From the NCBI GenBank assembly GCA_948567375.1, contig OX419755.1, positions 6,763,001-6,827,000 of the forward strand: a DNA stretch of 64,000 bases, in the 5' to 3' direction. The notes below the pieces were generated by a model. That model did no database searches and had not been told where the DNA came from. It saw nothing but the letters and a program-made list of their open reading frames with translations. The stretch comes from Lunularia cruciata. Taxonomy: Eukaryota > Streptophyta > Marchantiopsida > Lunulariales > Lunulariaceae. Shown here piece by piece: positions 35,335-47,849 of this stretch. The first letter of the stretch is position 1. Each line of letters starts with the position of its first letter. Both the position numbers and the translations under genes were made by a program.

Positions 35335-35560
35335 CTCAAAAGATTGCACTAACACCAATGCATGGGTCAAGTTGGCTATAGGCTCCCATGTTGCCTCATA
35401 TAATGTGTACTCTTTCCAATGTACAAGATATTCCACATGCGAGTGGCGGGTACAACAAATATATTTTTGGAGAATACATTTGACTTCATATTCCTCCGTG
35501 CCATCAATGAGTGTTGGACAAGGTCTAACTTCTTGTATGGAAGTAAAGTAGGCTGATCAA
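35335..35560 (-). pseudogene. D chromodomain remnant
   Basis: The minus strand reads EEYEVKCIL, then YLVHWKEYTLYEATWEP and a helix with HALVLVQSFEQQF, a well-formed chromodomain. It follows the integrase end (HPMFHVFLL). Confidence 0.82.
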
Positions 35561-36540
35561 GGTGCACATCTAAATAGTAAGAACACATGGAACATTGGAT
35601 GGATCTTCATGTGTGGTGGTAGCTTGAGGTGATAAGCCATTGTGCCAATTTGATGGAGAATGGGAACAAGCCCAATGAAATGAGGTCTAAGCTTATGAGG
35701 GCCAATTAACATGAGGTTGGTTATGGAGTTGATCCCTAATGCTAAACTCCATGTGCTTGCAATGTGCATTTGCATATTGTTTCTATCAATTTTGGGCAAT
35801 TTGCAACCTATGCTTGGCATTCTCCACATCTTGTTGGATTCTAGAATAGAAGTGTTGACCATGTCAACCTTTGTAGCCATTAGGCAGATCTTCACCAAGC
35901 TTGATGGTGTGAAAAGATGCTCTCTATACATAAGGAAGAATGGTATGACTTGTGTCAATACATTCACCAAATGCAGGCATTTGGCATTGTAGGAAAATTC
36001 TACCAATGGAAGTAAGATGTCCTACTTTTCTTGCTCCTCTAAGGTAAAGCTCTATAGCATATCCTCAATAGTACAATAAGCCTACTTTTTGGTCCATTGG
36101 TTTGTAGATAGTATGTTTTGGACATGGCCAATTTAGTTTTGAAGAGGCCAAAGAGTGTCTCCAAAATAACTAGTGAATTAAGTGCCTCAATTGATGATGA
36201 GCACTCAAGATATGCCATGGTGTGACTATAGCTAAGTACAATTGAGCTAATTGTGGAGCAATCACATCCTTAGTCATAGAACACAAATGAATCATTTTGC
36301 TAAGTTTACTACAAAGACTACAATGGAGTCAAACCCTGAGGTGGTCTTGGGCAATTCACAAACTAGATCTATGTTGACTTGTTCTCAACATTGTGTAGGA
36401 GTATGGAGAGGTTGAAGGACTCTTGTAAAAGCCTGATTATAGGCTTTGTTTTGTTGATATAGTAGGCAACTTCAAACATACTCCATCACATCATTGCTCA
36501 TCTTAGCCCAATAGTAATGGTGTTTGACTGTATTTGAGGT
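35561..36540 (-). pseudogene. D integrase remnant
   Basis: The frame at 35557-36006 has the integrase C-terminal part (VEFSYN, PHKLRPHFIGLVPILHQIG and IHPMFHVFLL). Upstream core is decayed. Confidence 0.82.
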
Positions 36541-36696
36541 CTTGTCCACTCCAATATGACCTACAATGGTATAATCATGACAATTCGCAGAGATGGTGGT
36601 TCTTAGGTCTAGGGCCTCTAGGATCCATAACTTGCCATCATGAAAGGTGAATCCTTGGGTATTTGTTACACCCTTGGATGATTGAGCTCCTACAAT

Positions 36697-37060
36697 CTAT
36701 GGGTCAATCTTCATAGGAATAAGAATTCTTGGCCAGGATTTTGGATTCATCTTCACCTCTACTACCAATTTTTTGCCATAAGTATTTGGGTGAATCCATC
36801 TACAAGTTACTTCTTGCCTTCCACATATGTGATCATCATGTTGAACCGTTGTCTCCACTTTGCATATTAAATCTATCAATAAGATAGATCTTTTTATATC
36901 TAGAGGTTTGTGGTATGTCTCCACTACAAATGCTTTCTTGCCAAGGTAGTGCTTCCAATGCTTGGTTGCAATGAAAATGGCCAACTCTTCTCATTTGGTG
37001 GTGTGATAGTTGTGTTTTGTTGGTAATAGCTTTTGAAAGAAATATGCAATTGGGTCTCAT
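36697..37060 (-). pseudogene. D RNase H remnant
   Basis: The frame reads MAIFIATKHWKHYLGKKAF then ETYHKPLD, the end of a Ty3 RNase H (H-W-x-YL and T-D-H-x-P-L motifs), and the RNase H-integrase spacer. Confidence 0.8.
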
Positions 37061-37289
37061 CCATCATTCCATTCTTGTTGTAGTACTACTCTTATTGCAA
37101 TGCTTGATGCATCTATAGCTAGCTTGATTGGACACTTTGGGTCATACTATTTCAAGATTGGTGCATGTGTTAATGCATCCTTCAATTCCTAAAAGGTCAA
37201 TTCTTGTAAGGTTCTCCATATCCACCTTTTTTCCTTGCCAAGTAGTGCTATTAGAGGTTGTGTGACCTTGGAGAAGTCCTTGATAAATT

Positions 37290-37900
37290 GATGTAAAATT
37301 CCATTAATCCCAAGAAACTCTTGAGTTGAGTGTGATCTTCTAGAGCATCTCATTTTTGAATGAAATTTATTTTATCTTTTAACACTTGGATACTTTCTAC
37401 ACTTACTTTGTACCCCAAGTAGTCTACTTTAGACTTGCCAAACTCACACTTTGGGATTTTGGCATATAATTGATTTTATCATAGAATCAAGAGGACTTCT
37501 TGTAGATGGTGCTTGTGCTCCATCATCATCTCATTGTAGACTAAGATGTCATCAAGGAAAATGATCATAGATTTATCTAAGTATGGAAAAAATATGTCAT
37601 TCATCAAACTCATGAAAGTGGTTAGTGTGTTGGTGAGGCCAAATGGCATCACTACATACTCAAAGTGACCATACCTTGTTCAAAAGGCAATTTTGTGTAT
37701 GTCTTCCTTGACAATCCTAATTTGGTTGTTATCACTCCATAGATCAAGTTTGGTGAAGTGCTTTGCCCCATTGAGTTGATTGAACAAGACATCCATGCAA
37801 GGTAATGGGTATTTGTTGTTCATTGTTTGTTGATTTAGTCTTTGATAGTCAATGCACATGCCCATTGCTCCATCCTTCTTCACAAACAAGACAAGAGCCC
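37290..37900 (-). pseudogene. D reverse transcriptase remnant
   Basis: The frame at 37680-37889 reads MCIDYQRLNQQT, PLPCMDVLFNQLNGA and FTKLDL, standard Ty3 RT motifs. Further on, at about 37540-37560, the YxDD region is present in a broken frame. Confidence 0.87.
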
Positions 37901-38160
37901 CATATGATGATACATTAGGTTGGATAACCCTTTCTGCAACATATCCTCAATTTGAGCCTTATAGTCCTCTAACTCATGAGGTGATAGTTAATATGGGGCT
38001 TTACAAGGAGGTTTCTTCCCAAGAAGTATCTCAATTTTATGATCTTCTCTCCTTTTTGGTGGTAATCTTGAAGGTAAATCATCTAGAAAAAACTCATTGA
38101 CCACATCTTTCAATTTCTCAAGAATTTGTCAATTGAGTTGTGCACTTTGAACTTCTCTTA

Positions 38161-38620
38161 TTAGATCATGAAACATCTATCTATCCTATTGATAGATGTT
38201 GTCCTTATGACATAGAGAGGCAATTCTTGTCTCTGTGATCTTTCTTTAATCCCAAAGATCTTCCATTGGCTAGTTCTCATTAGTTTCTTTTTCCAATTGA
38301 CCATGGGGCTGTAGTGTTTTATCCATTGCATGCCTAGGATTGCATTGTAACAAGCTAACCATATCACTCACCACTCAATTTCTTCCTTATACCCTCCTAC
38401 AAAGAGTGTTAACTTTCTAGGTAATGACTCAATTCTCCTTGTTTGACCATTAGGTAACACTACTTCTTCATTCTCATCCTTCTCTAGTTCAATCTCCAAC
38501 CTTATTGCAATAAAGCAAGACAAAAAAATTCTCTATTGTTGTAGGGTCTATCAATACTCTCACCTAATTGCCTTCTAGGACTCCATTAACAACAACCAAT
38601 TTTCTTCCTCCACCTTTGCA
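38161..38620 (-). pseudogene. D protease remnant
   Basis: The frame at 38161-38367 has YNAILGMQWIKHYSPMVNW, the retropepsin end signature of chromoviruses. The active-site region upstream is decayed. Confidence 0.75.
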
Positions 38621-38949
38621 TAGTTTTCCTCTTCCTCTTCCTACTTTTACTCTTCTCCATTGAGCCAATAAGGCCACAAGGTACATGTACTAGCAATCTT
38701 TGTTTCCTTATGTGATTTCAGCATCCTCCTCTTCAATTTGTCTCTTCATGTTGTTCAAAGGTTGCTTGTATGGAGGTTGAGTGCCTCTACAAAGACAAGT
38801 AGACAATTGATGGCTATGTGCCTAACTTGGCCACAATTATTAAAAAATTGTTATTCTCAAGCTCCTTCTCTTTGTAGGACTCCATCTTTCAAATCTTCAA
38901 CCTATCCCTATTCTCCTTGGAATGGTTGTGCTCCTTGGTCTTGGAACCA

Positions 38950-39400
38950 AATTTTGTCCAATTTTGTAGGAACTAGTTCACCAAAATGTGGTGTGTTAGC
39001 CCAATCGTGTTGAGTTAGGACTACCTCTTCACTTCTTCAAGCATCCCTACTATTCTTGAGCACAAGAAATGACTTCAAAAATAGTGCAAGGGTTTTATAA
39101 TTTTATCTCTTCGTGAATTTGCTCCTTTAACTCCCATTTGAAATTATCAAGAACTTTTGTTGCACTCATATTAGTTATTATGACTTGTAGATCAAGAAAT
39201 GCCTCCATGTATTCTTGGATGTTATTCTTCTACTTCAACCCCCATAGTTTGGTTTGGGCTATTTGCATAGAATCCCTGAATTGGAAATTTTTCAATAGCC
39301 TTTCTTGCATTGCTGTCCAGGTGATCTCCCTTTCTTCTGCAAACATTGAATGCTTCCAAGAATCATGCCTGCTACTTGTATTGGCCCACCAGAAGATGAT
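38950..39400 (-). pseudogene. D gag remnant
   Basis: The minus strand reads a capsid-type pattern (TWTAMQERLLKNF and KLWGLK). The 5' limit is unclear because plus-strand E coding text (EDEFKMVLQEEHN) begins near 39400. Confidence 0.7.
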
Positions 39401-39613
39401 CTTTTGGTGGAGAAGGAGGATGAGTTCAAGATGGTGCTTCAAGAGGAGCACAATCTCAACACTTTGTCCAGACTATGCAAGCCAGACCAAGGGAACCTAC
39501 CAAAGAAGAGGAGAGCTTGGAGGATTTAAGTTTAAAGGTGAGACAATCTAGACTTCAGGTTGCAGCACAAGTAGCGGTCTCAAAAGACAAAAAAGGACCA
39601 AAAAAGACAAATT

Positions 39614-41579
39614 TCAAGGAGTGAACTACTTATTGAGTGTGGTTTGTCCTTTGTTGGTGTATTTGCAAGAAAGGATGCAAGAGTCAAAGAAAGAACATCC
39701 TGAGGTAAGGAATGAACTTCAATTGGTGAAGGCATTCAATAGATTAATCTTGCAATTAAAGGTAATGTTGGTTGAACGTATGGATGAAGCCAAGGTTCTT
39801 CGGTTTTGATGCTACAATCCAACAACAAAGCCTTAGCAACTTGTAGGGAGGTTTCAAGCAACATGGCAATTATTTAGAGTGCCAAAAAGAAGAGTTGAAG
39901 GAGCAAAAAGAGGCACTCAAGAAATTGAAGGAGGAGTTAGAAGACGCTCAAATTGACTTAGGCCATCAACAAATGTAGATCTGAATGCAAGAATAGGTAG
40001 TGGAGGAGCTAAGGCAAGTCATAGTAGAGAAAGACCAAGCTTGGCAATAGGAGCTTCCTAGCAAAACAAGAGAATAGCAACATTTATATGATTTGGTGAA
40101 GTGTGTCAAAGCCCAAGTTGTTCAGGAGGAAGTGGAGAGAAAGAAGGTAGAGGCAAAGCATGTTGAGGAGTTGTAGCTACTTTGTATGCAATTGGAGGAG
40201 GAGGTGATCCAATGTGACTCACTCTCAACAAAGAAAGGTTTGGGTACAATTAGTGAGGTCACTACCTAGCTGAATGCAATACTCAATACTAGTACCAAGG
40301 TGAAGTTAGAAGAAGCTTACCTACATAAGCTCATGTTGCTAGTGCAAGAAACCCAAAGGAGAAAGATCTAAATACTTTATTGATTTGCCTTAGAGATAGA
40401 GTAGATAGGAAGATGATTGAGGTAGGAGATAACATATGCCTCAAATTTGATTTAGTTAAAACTAATGTAGACAATCTCACTCATAATCTAAATGAAAGTA
40501 GAATAATTTGACCCAAATTTGTCAAGATTAGGGTGCATGTGACTTTGGATGAGTTATCAGAGTCATCTGAACTAGTTAGGATGGAGAAAGGAAAGATAGC
40601 TAGGACACTTATGACCTTAGTCTTAGTATAGACTAATGAAGAAGAAATGGTGGTAGAAGTAGTAGATGAACCTAAAGTGCAAGAGACACTTGTAGTGGAT
40701 TTGGATGAAGAAGTTGAAGTTGAGGTAGTACTCGGATTGGATTAGAGTAGTAATAGTTACCAATTTGAAGTGGTAGAATGACAGTTTTTATTTGGAGATT
40801 TGTAGGAAGTAGTCAAGTAGTTTAGACAATTTTTATAATTACCTAGTGGTCTGCCTATTTAAAGCAACCATTTGTAGCATTATGTATTTAGTATTTGAGT
40901 AGAAGAATGAGTAAAGCTAAGTGTTGGACCAACACTGGTCATTTTGCTTAAGTCTGAGTATCAATCAACCATTTTCATTTGTGAGTGAATGGAGAAGTTT
41001 GGATTATAATTGAGATTGTGTTAGATGTTAGATTTTGCAACTCTAGATTTCATTTTGTGTGTTTGATCCTGAATGGAGTTGCATTTGAAGCATAATGTTG
41101 GTAGTATTTGTTATTTTTTATTGCAAGCAAGCAACTAATGCAAAGTCATTTTGAAATGGGAAGTTGCACCTTCAATGGAGGGGTAGAATGCAATTTCAAG
41201 GTGAAGTAGCCTTCTTTATATCAACTAAATCATCACAATCAAGGCCAATTTGGAAAGTAATTGAAGAATTGTGAGTTTTGGTGACACTTCACTTAGCGTT
41301 CTTTGTATCAACTAAATCATCACAATCAAGATCAATTTGGAAAGTAATTGAAGAATTGTGATTTTTGGTGACACTTAATTGTGGTAATACTACTATTGAG
41401 CATTTGCTACTCTCTTGGTTGGGTGTGGTTTCTGCCCAAGAGATTAAAGATGTAAAGAAGAGAACTACATTGTTAGCTTTTACTTCATTTTGACCATTTC
41501 TGACTTGTATTTCTATGGGAACGAATGATTACTCACCTAATACTAATACTACAAAACTGATACTTGTAGGGTTATCATA
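39614..41579 (+). pseudogene. Element E, right part: decayed coiled-coil coding region and end
   Basis: The plus strand reads Lys/Glu/Leu-rich text with heptad spacing, such as KEELKEQKEALKKLKEELE near 39890-39945 and EERKKVEAKHVEEL near 40140, broken by stops at former Gln codons. This looks like a long coiled-coil protein. It ends in an acidic tail (about 40740), followed by 0.8 kb matching the end of E1. Function unknown; some plant retroelements encode coiled-coil Gag, which would fit. Confidence 0.65.
41211..41385 (+). repeat. Tandem duplication, unit 87 bp, in element E
   Basis: Two neighbouring copies starting at TTCTTTATATCAAC (41212) and TTCTTTGTATCAAC (41299), nearly identical over 75 bp. 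E1 has a single version, so the duplication is local. Confidence 0.85.
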
Positions 41580-42036
41580 GACTCTCATTTCTCTGATGTA
41601 ATCCATTCATTTTTCCACTCAAATCAAATATGTACTTGATCCTTCACTCAAAAATCTGCTAACAGCTAGGTACTAATTATGGTCAAGCCACAACTACTCT
41701 AGCTAAGAGATTCCAAGTGATGCTTGCCAACCTTTGTCCGCCATATCCAAGAACTTGAATGGTCACCATTAGAGAAGTGAGCTCTCTAGAGCTGCACTTT
41801 GAAGGTATACCCATCTGCTTGACTTAGGTCTCCAATCCTAATGATGCCACTCACGGCACATCTGACAATGCAAATGGTGCAAGTGACAGTGGATCCCACC
41901 ATGTGATCAATAGCCCTAACATAAAATTGGACCTCCAACAAGTAGTCCATAAGTAACTACCAAAATACTTATGACTATCAATACTACCACTCGAACGTCC
42001 AAGCAATCTAGCTTTGGCGCTACAAATGTCATGACA
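41580..42036 (-). mobile_element. Element A, fragment 3: last leader bases and 5' X block
   Basis: 41580-41596 matches the last bases of the B leader, and 41597-42036 the X block (minus-strand TGTCATGAC to GGATTACA). This completes the 5' end of A across the insertion of E, so A spans from the left window edge to 42036. The following bases are ccca; the partner TSD lies outside the window. Confidence 0.85.
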
Positions 42037-42162
42037 CCCACTAGAGTTATTATCATTACTACTAAAAGAATTCTAGTGTTGTTTTAGCTTTGGGTGAAGT
42101 TGAACTCCTAAATTCAACCTTGCAAATTAAAATACTTATTAAGTTGTTGAGTGATGAAGATG
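42037..42162. other. Flank of element A
   Basis: Short AT-rich sequence between A and the next S1 LTR. Nothing recognised. Confidence 0.4.
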
Positions 42163-42751
42163 TGTAATACTCCAAGGACAAGAGAACTCTTTGAGAGAGA
42201 TACAAGAGAGAATACACAGATTCCACACTCAATCCTCTGATGCTCCAAAGGAGCACCTTCTCTTTATTATATAGCCAAGGAAGATCTCCTCCAATGAAGC
42301 TCTACCATAGGATTAGGTACATGGATAGGTGACCTATCAGCAAGCTCCGCCCTTAGATTACTTGCTTGGATGGGTGACATGTTGGTCTAGGTCCCATCTA
42401 GTTGGTCAAATAGGCTTTGATTGGAAGGAATCTTTTAAGGAATCTTCTTATTGGAATCTCAGAATCACGTGGGTGAAGTACCATTGGAAAGCTCTCTGAA
42501 AGACAAACCAAGGGGGAGGGAAGGCTTGGCTTTCCTCCATTGGAAGAGAATGTGCAGATTTTCAAGGCCTAATTCATCCGTTTAGGCCTCCAGAATTGCC
42601 TCTAAAATTTTCAAGCCCATTTGGCTTTTGCACTATTAGTAGAAGTGCTCTTTTGGTGATACCTCTATTTGATCTATGTTCTCCATCATGTGTAACATCC
42701 AAACCAAACCAAATTTCATTCTAGATCATCTATCTAGATATTGGTATTTTA
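42163..42751 (-). repeat. Solo LTR, family S1
   Basis: TGTAATACTCCAAGG to GGTATTTTA, TSD agatg/ggatg (42158-42162, 42752-42756; one transition). The TATATAATAAAG box near 42270 is on the minus strand. No internal region. Confidence 0.87.
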
Positions 42752-43701
42752 GGATGCAAGTTCTATGTGATTGATCTCCCTTATGCTTTGCAATGATAAG
42801 ACTACATCTACAAGATATTTCAGCCATATCATATGCATGAGAGCACTAATATATAGTGATGATTAAAAACTTCATTTCAACTATCTCCATGATATAATCA
42901 CTTTTGTTCAATAAACATATTTTTTCCATTGAGTGTCATACATTATTGTCCTTGTAGGTGCTAGCCCTACTAGGAAATCTTGCCTAAAAGTTCCACAAGG
43001 ATGATTGCAATTTTTTGACCAGCAAGGGTATAAAGTCTTTTGTATATGATGATAAGAAGGTAAGCTAATAACTTCAATAGACTCAAAGACAGATTGAAAT
43101 GAGATATAGTCAACAACAATAGACATGTTTTTTTGGAAGAAACCAATTAATGGAAAATTTGTTCCTCAAAGCATGAGCCTAACATTTTGGGAGATTTCAA
43201 AACTATTTTCTCTAATAGAAATGGAATAATTATGTGATGGTTCGTTATTTCCAACTCATGACCAACATTGCGAGTGGCATAACTATGATGGTCTTCATAC
43301 TATCTTCAAATTGTTTAGCAAGTGAAATATTTTACCTTACCTTAAGCTTGGACAGATAATACAAAAAGGATGGAAGAAACTAAAATTACTTAGTAATCAC
43401 CATAGTTGGGAGCACTTTTAGAATCTTTTTAGTGATAGATAAACCAATAGAGGCAAATGGCTCTTTAGTTCATAATACTTTCCAAGTTGTGCTTCCACGT
43501 TTTGAAACAAAGAAGTCTTGGTGATTCAAGTATAGTAGTAGTCAATTAATTGTATGAACTTCATCCCAAAGCAAATGAACTACCAATTCTCATATCTCCA
43601 CTCCATAGAAAATGAAGCATTACATGTCATCTCTTGCATAGTATACAATCCTTGACAATGTATATTTCAATATGTTAGTCACATTTCAAGATGCAAGGGC
43701 T
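42752..43701. other. Unassigned AT-rich interval
   Basis: No LTR end, protein signature or RNA gene found. Probably older decayed repeat sequence. Confidence 0.4.
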
Positions 43702-44300
43702 TGTAATGTTCCAAGGATAGGAGAACTTTCAAGAGAAACATAACAAAAAAACACAAAGTGTCACACTCAATACTTTGGTGCCCCAAAGGAGCACCTTGTC
43801 TTTATTTTATAGCAAAGAAGATTCCCTCAAATGAAGCTCCACCATTGGATCTGATATAAGGATTGGTGACATGTTAGCAAGCTCCACCCTTAGATTAGTT
43901 GTATAAATTGGTGACATGTTGGTTCTTGTTCTATGTGGTTGGTCAAACAAGTTTGACCAGAGGAAATCTTTGGAGAATCTTCCTATAACATTCCCTAAAG
44001 ATTTGTATGGGTGAGGTATTGTTGGAAAGCTCTCAAGAAGATAAATAGTGGGGGAAGAAAGCAAACCTTTATTCCCAAAGTGGGAGAAACTCTTTTTATT
44101 TTCTAGGCCTAAGTCCTCCGTTTAGGCCTCCAAAATTGGCTTTGAAGTTTTTAGGTTGTTTTTGGCTCTCCTTATTGATAGAAGTTTTCTTTTGGTGACA
44201 CATCTACTTGATCTACTTACTTGATCATATATAACATCTTTCTAGATGTTACCAATCTAAATTTTACCTCTAGATAATATGTCTAGCTAATAATATTATG
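43702..44300 (-). repeat. Solo LTR, family S1
   Basis: TGTAATGTTCCAAGG to AATATTATG (from GGTATTACA), TSD gggct/gagct at 43697-43701 and 44301-44305 with one transition. Confidence 0.85.
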
Positions 44301-46281
44301 GAGCTTGTGCAAGGTAACACTTGGAAAAATGTACTTTGATGCTCTTTGTGCTAAATTTATTAAAGAAAATTAATAATCCTTGTAGCAAACTGCCTATGCA
44401 GACCAATATGCTTGCATAGACCAACCAACTTCCATAAACCCAACCTGTATAGACCATCTAATTTATGTAAACTTGACCTGGTTGTGTGGACTAAAAGAAA
44501 TACTTTGAAGCTCTTTATTCTAAGCACATTAAAGAACTTCAATCATCTTTGTAATTATTGTTGTATTAGACCAACATGCTTGCACAAACTAGCATACTTG
44601 CATAAACCAATCCTATGCACTTGCATAGATCAACCTTTGCAAACTCTCAATATCCACACAAAACCACACAATAAAAATCACGACTCAATGTATCACAAAC
44701 TTCACACTATCTATACACTACACAACTTTGAGCACAAACCAAATTTACAAAAGCTTTGAATTAAAAGGATTTGACCATACTTTACAAAGAATTTGAATTG
44801 TAATCACCTAAGAAACCATGGTAGACTCATCTTGATAATACATATATAGAAAAACACGCATCATCCTTCTAATTTTTTTCAAGAGACTTTCTTGCTCTAG
44901 CTAATTCTAGCGTCATACACTCCACTTGCTTTGCTTGGACCTTCCCTCCTTGAATCATAGTTTCTCCCATTTGGCTTTATGTTTCTTGCTAAGGACCATC
45001 TTCTCTAATTCATATTTCTCAAACTATTATTTTGGCTTCAACTTTGGCTCAATACTTCTCCATGTTGGCTAACTTTTTGGCTTATTTTGGTCTCTCTTGA
45101 GCTTCCAAAGTTAAGTCCTTAATTTCTTATGATTAGCAATATCTTAGGAGAATGTAACAATAGGAGGTGTCATCTTTGAATTCCCTTTCCCCACCTTCTT
45201 CCTCTTATGATTCTCACTTTCATGCCTTGTTGCTTTCTCTCCTCTTTCTCCTTCTTGGTCTCTTGTCTCTATAGCAACAAAATCATCAATTGCAATTTCC
45301 TCTACATGACCATCCTCATGTATGCTTGATATCAAGCTTAGAACATAATAAGAAGGTGGTGATATGCTACCCTCTTCTTGCACCTCTAGCCTATGACCAT
45401 TACAATCATTCTCACCTTGGGCACTTGAGAATATAAAATCAAATGAATCTATTATTGGTGTATTAGGGATTGAATCAAACTAGGTAGTTCTTGATTTGGG
45501 AGTGCTTTCCTTGCTATACTCTTCATCCTCCTTATTATCCTCATGTGCAACTTTTGGCTCATTTTTCTCTCCATTATCATGCAATTCAATAATATCCATT
45601 GTATTCCCTAAACCTAAAGTGATGAAGGTAGGTGAGAAATTTGTGCTTTGCTTTGAAATATCCAGTCCATGAAAATGCAAGCACTTATAATTTTGTTTAT
45701 CCTCTATTTTTCTTGCCTCCTTTTAAGGTCCTTCTTGTAAAACCTTCTTCCATGCTTTTGTCCTTCGAAATATTTTGTAGACTTGTAGGAAGTCATTTAT
45801 CTTCGCCACTTCTTCTTTAATCTCATCTTGTTCATCTTTGTGTGAAATCCTCTCCCAAACCTCACAAGATAGGTGGCAATCATGCTAAACATCAGTTTCT
45901 ACATTGGTTTCTTGCAGGGGATGTTAGATACATGGCCATCATGCAAAATCTTGTGTTTTTCTACATTGGTTTCTTGCAAGACCTCCTTGTAATACCCAAA
46001 AAGAGCTTAGAATCTTCCATATAGTCTAGAATCTAGGCCCAGCAATGACTAACCATTCTAAATTTGTCGTTGAATTTCTCATCTTCTACTTTTGCATTGT
46101 TCATAAGTGTAGTATTGGGTATTTTGAACTTGTTGTCAAATGCATTCAAGGGGTAAAGGAGACTAAGACATCATTTTCAACAAAGCTTGGAATCTTTCAT
46201 TTGGCAATGACATTATCATAGAACCCATTTAGATATTTGGCAATCACTCTAAAGTAGAACCTATCAAGATGGGAGTACCAT
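44301..46281. other. Unassigned decayed interval with minus-strand coding traces
   Basis: 44340-44650 holds two diverged copies of a motif with TTAAAGAA...ACCAA.ATGCTTGCA. On the minus strand, short frames (45144-45383; 45480-45680) read acidic, Lys/Glu-rich text, and 45010-45090 reads LANMEKY.AKVEAK-like coiled-coil text. These may be the remains of a retroelement Gag or of an E-like protein. No RT seen. Confidence 0.45.
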
Positions 46282-46821
46282 TGTAACAACTTGAGGACAA
46301 AATCATACAAAATTGGAACTCTCAAAAAACTCTAATGCCCCAAGCAAGCACCTTGTCTTTATTATATAGCAAAGAGGATCCCCTAAAAGGAAGCTACACC
46401 CCTGGATCAGATGCATGGATTGGTGACATGTCAATCCTTGTCCTATATGGTTGGTCAAACAAGTTTGACTTTGGGGAATCTTCCTATAGAGAGCTCAAAA
46501 CAACATGGAAGAGGTGCAATCAAAAAGATCTAGATAATACAAACAAGGTGGAGAGAAAGGCAACACCTTTTTTCTTTAATATGAGGAGAAAGATTCCATC
46601 ATTCAAGGCCTAATTCTTTTGTTTAGGCTTCCAAAATTGACTTTGAAGTTTTTGGTGTGCTTTTAGCTTTTGCCTTATTAATGGAAGTCCTCTTTTAATG
46701 ACTCCTTTATTTGATCTATTTAGACCATCATTGTATAATATCTCTAAAGATATCACCAAGCTAATTTTCACCTATGGCTAATTTGTCCCTGTGGCTAATT
46801 TGTCTAGCTATTGGTATTACA
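46282..46821 (-). repeat. Solo LTR, family S1
   Basis: TGTAACAACTTGAGG to GGTATTACA, TSD accat/accac (46277-46281, 46822-46826). The rightmost transposon feature recognised in the window. Confidence 0.86.
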
Positions 46822-47849
46822 ACCACCCAGATTGAAAGGGGAAAAACGGAGGAGAATTGGAACTGATGTGAGAATAAGAAGAATAGATACAAATTGGTAC
46901 TACATCATCGGGTAAGATTGATAGAGGATTGGGATCTTCAATGTGCATTTCAACTAACTCTATTTACAACTGAAAATTGGCTCCAAAACTCAAAGTTTGC
47001 TTTAAATTTCCAATGCCGATGCTCTCTAATTTCACTGAACTTCAATCTACTTTGGTTCACTTCCGTGTTTAGCGTTGGCATGCAAAATTGGATCCATCAA
47101 TGTGTACTTTGTGTTTGGCTCGGTAGAAAGAACCCAAATTCTCTAGAAATAACTTGCAAAGCTCTGGCCTAGAGAAGGATTTTGCCTACAAGAAAAGTTT
47201 AATTTAAAGCTCATTACCATAGGTGCCATCCATTCCCTTACAAGTTCCTCCAACCCGTGTAAATAATCCTTATTTTGATGGGGTAAATGCATCCATATGC
47301 CGTCTAACTAATCTAACGCCCTACTTGCTAAGATACGCCCAGATTTTAAATCCTTGTTGTAAAACATTTTTACGTACCATTCATTTTTGTCCCCTTTGTT
47401 TTGTACAAGAACCGTTCCTCAAGTTTACAGCCAAGTGCCAGGTCCCCTAAGCGGTCCTAAAGTCCCCATTTGAAACCCCTGGTTATCCTTTAAAGCTCAT
47501 ACGGATATACTCGTAACCGCCATTAGTCAATAGTGATACAGTACGTAATTATTACAACTTGTCACCAGGCTATTCGAAAATGTCTGTTGGCGAGCGCAAC
47601 ACACTAGGCGAATTGAGTGGTCCCTTGGTACTGCATACTTTACTGTGATTCCCGAAAGGATCGAGAAGTCCTCGTAAGAAAGGTGACATGCTTGGTGTCC
47701 AAAAGGTATTAACCACGGCGAAGGTAAGGGTCTCGCAATGTTTGACTCCGAAGGACGTCTTTACCACGCGGATTCGCTTAAAAGTTCCCATCGTCCGTTG
47801 GATGTGGTAGAAACCTGAGGCTTTTCGGGCGGTACGAAGAGGGCACAAG
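46822..47849. other. Transition from repeat block to unique DNA
   Basis: From about 47200 on CG dinucleotides become common again and no retroelement motif is seen. No gene recognised; the frames at 46894-47172 and 47570-47848 resemble nothing I know. Confidence 0.5.

Larger units (their letters stand above)
34697..39613 (-). mobile_element. D: Ty3/gypsy chromovirus, 5' LTR not found
   Basis: Minus-strand order: gag (to about 39400), protease, RT, RNase H, integrase, chromodomain, purine tract AAAAGGGAAGA (about 35296-35306), 3' LTR (34697-35290). TCAAG occurs at 34692-34696 and again at 39614-39618, which would make a TSD, but no LTR precedes gag, so the right end is uncertain and may be a 5' truncation nearer 39400. 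All frames are broken. Confidence 0.75.
9539..41579 (+). mobile_element. Element E: coiled-coil-coding element, split by C and D
   Basis: The left end reads TATGATACACACA (from TGTGGTACACACA, as in the related unit at 31574) and the right end GGTTATCATA (from GGTTGTCACA). The flanks are tgctc (9534-9538) and gactc (41580-41584), a TSD with one lost base; removing E rejoins the leader of A. Without C (plus its TSD) and D about 3.4 kb remain. The plus strand keeps stretches of decayed coding sequence rich in Lys/Glu, but no RT or integrase of its own. It may be a non-autonomous element or a very long solo LTR. Confidence 0.7.
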
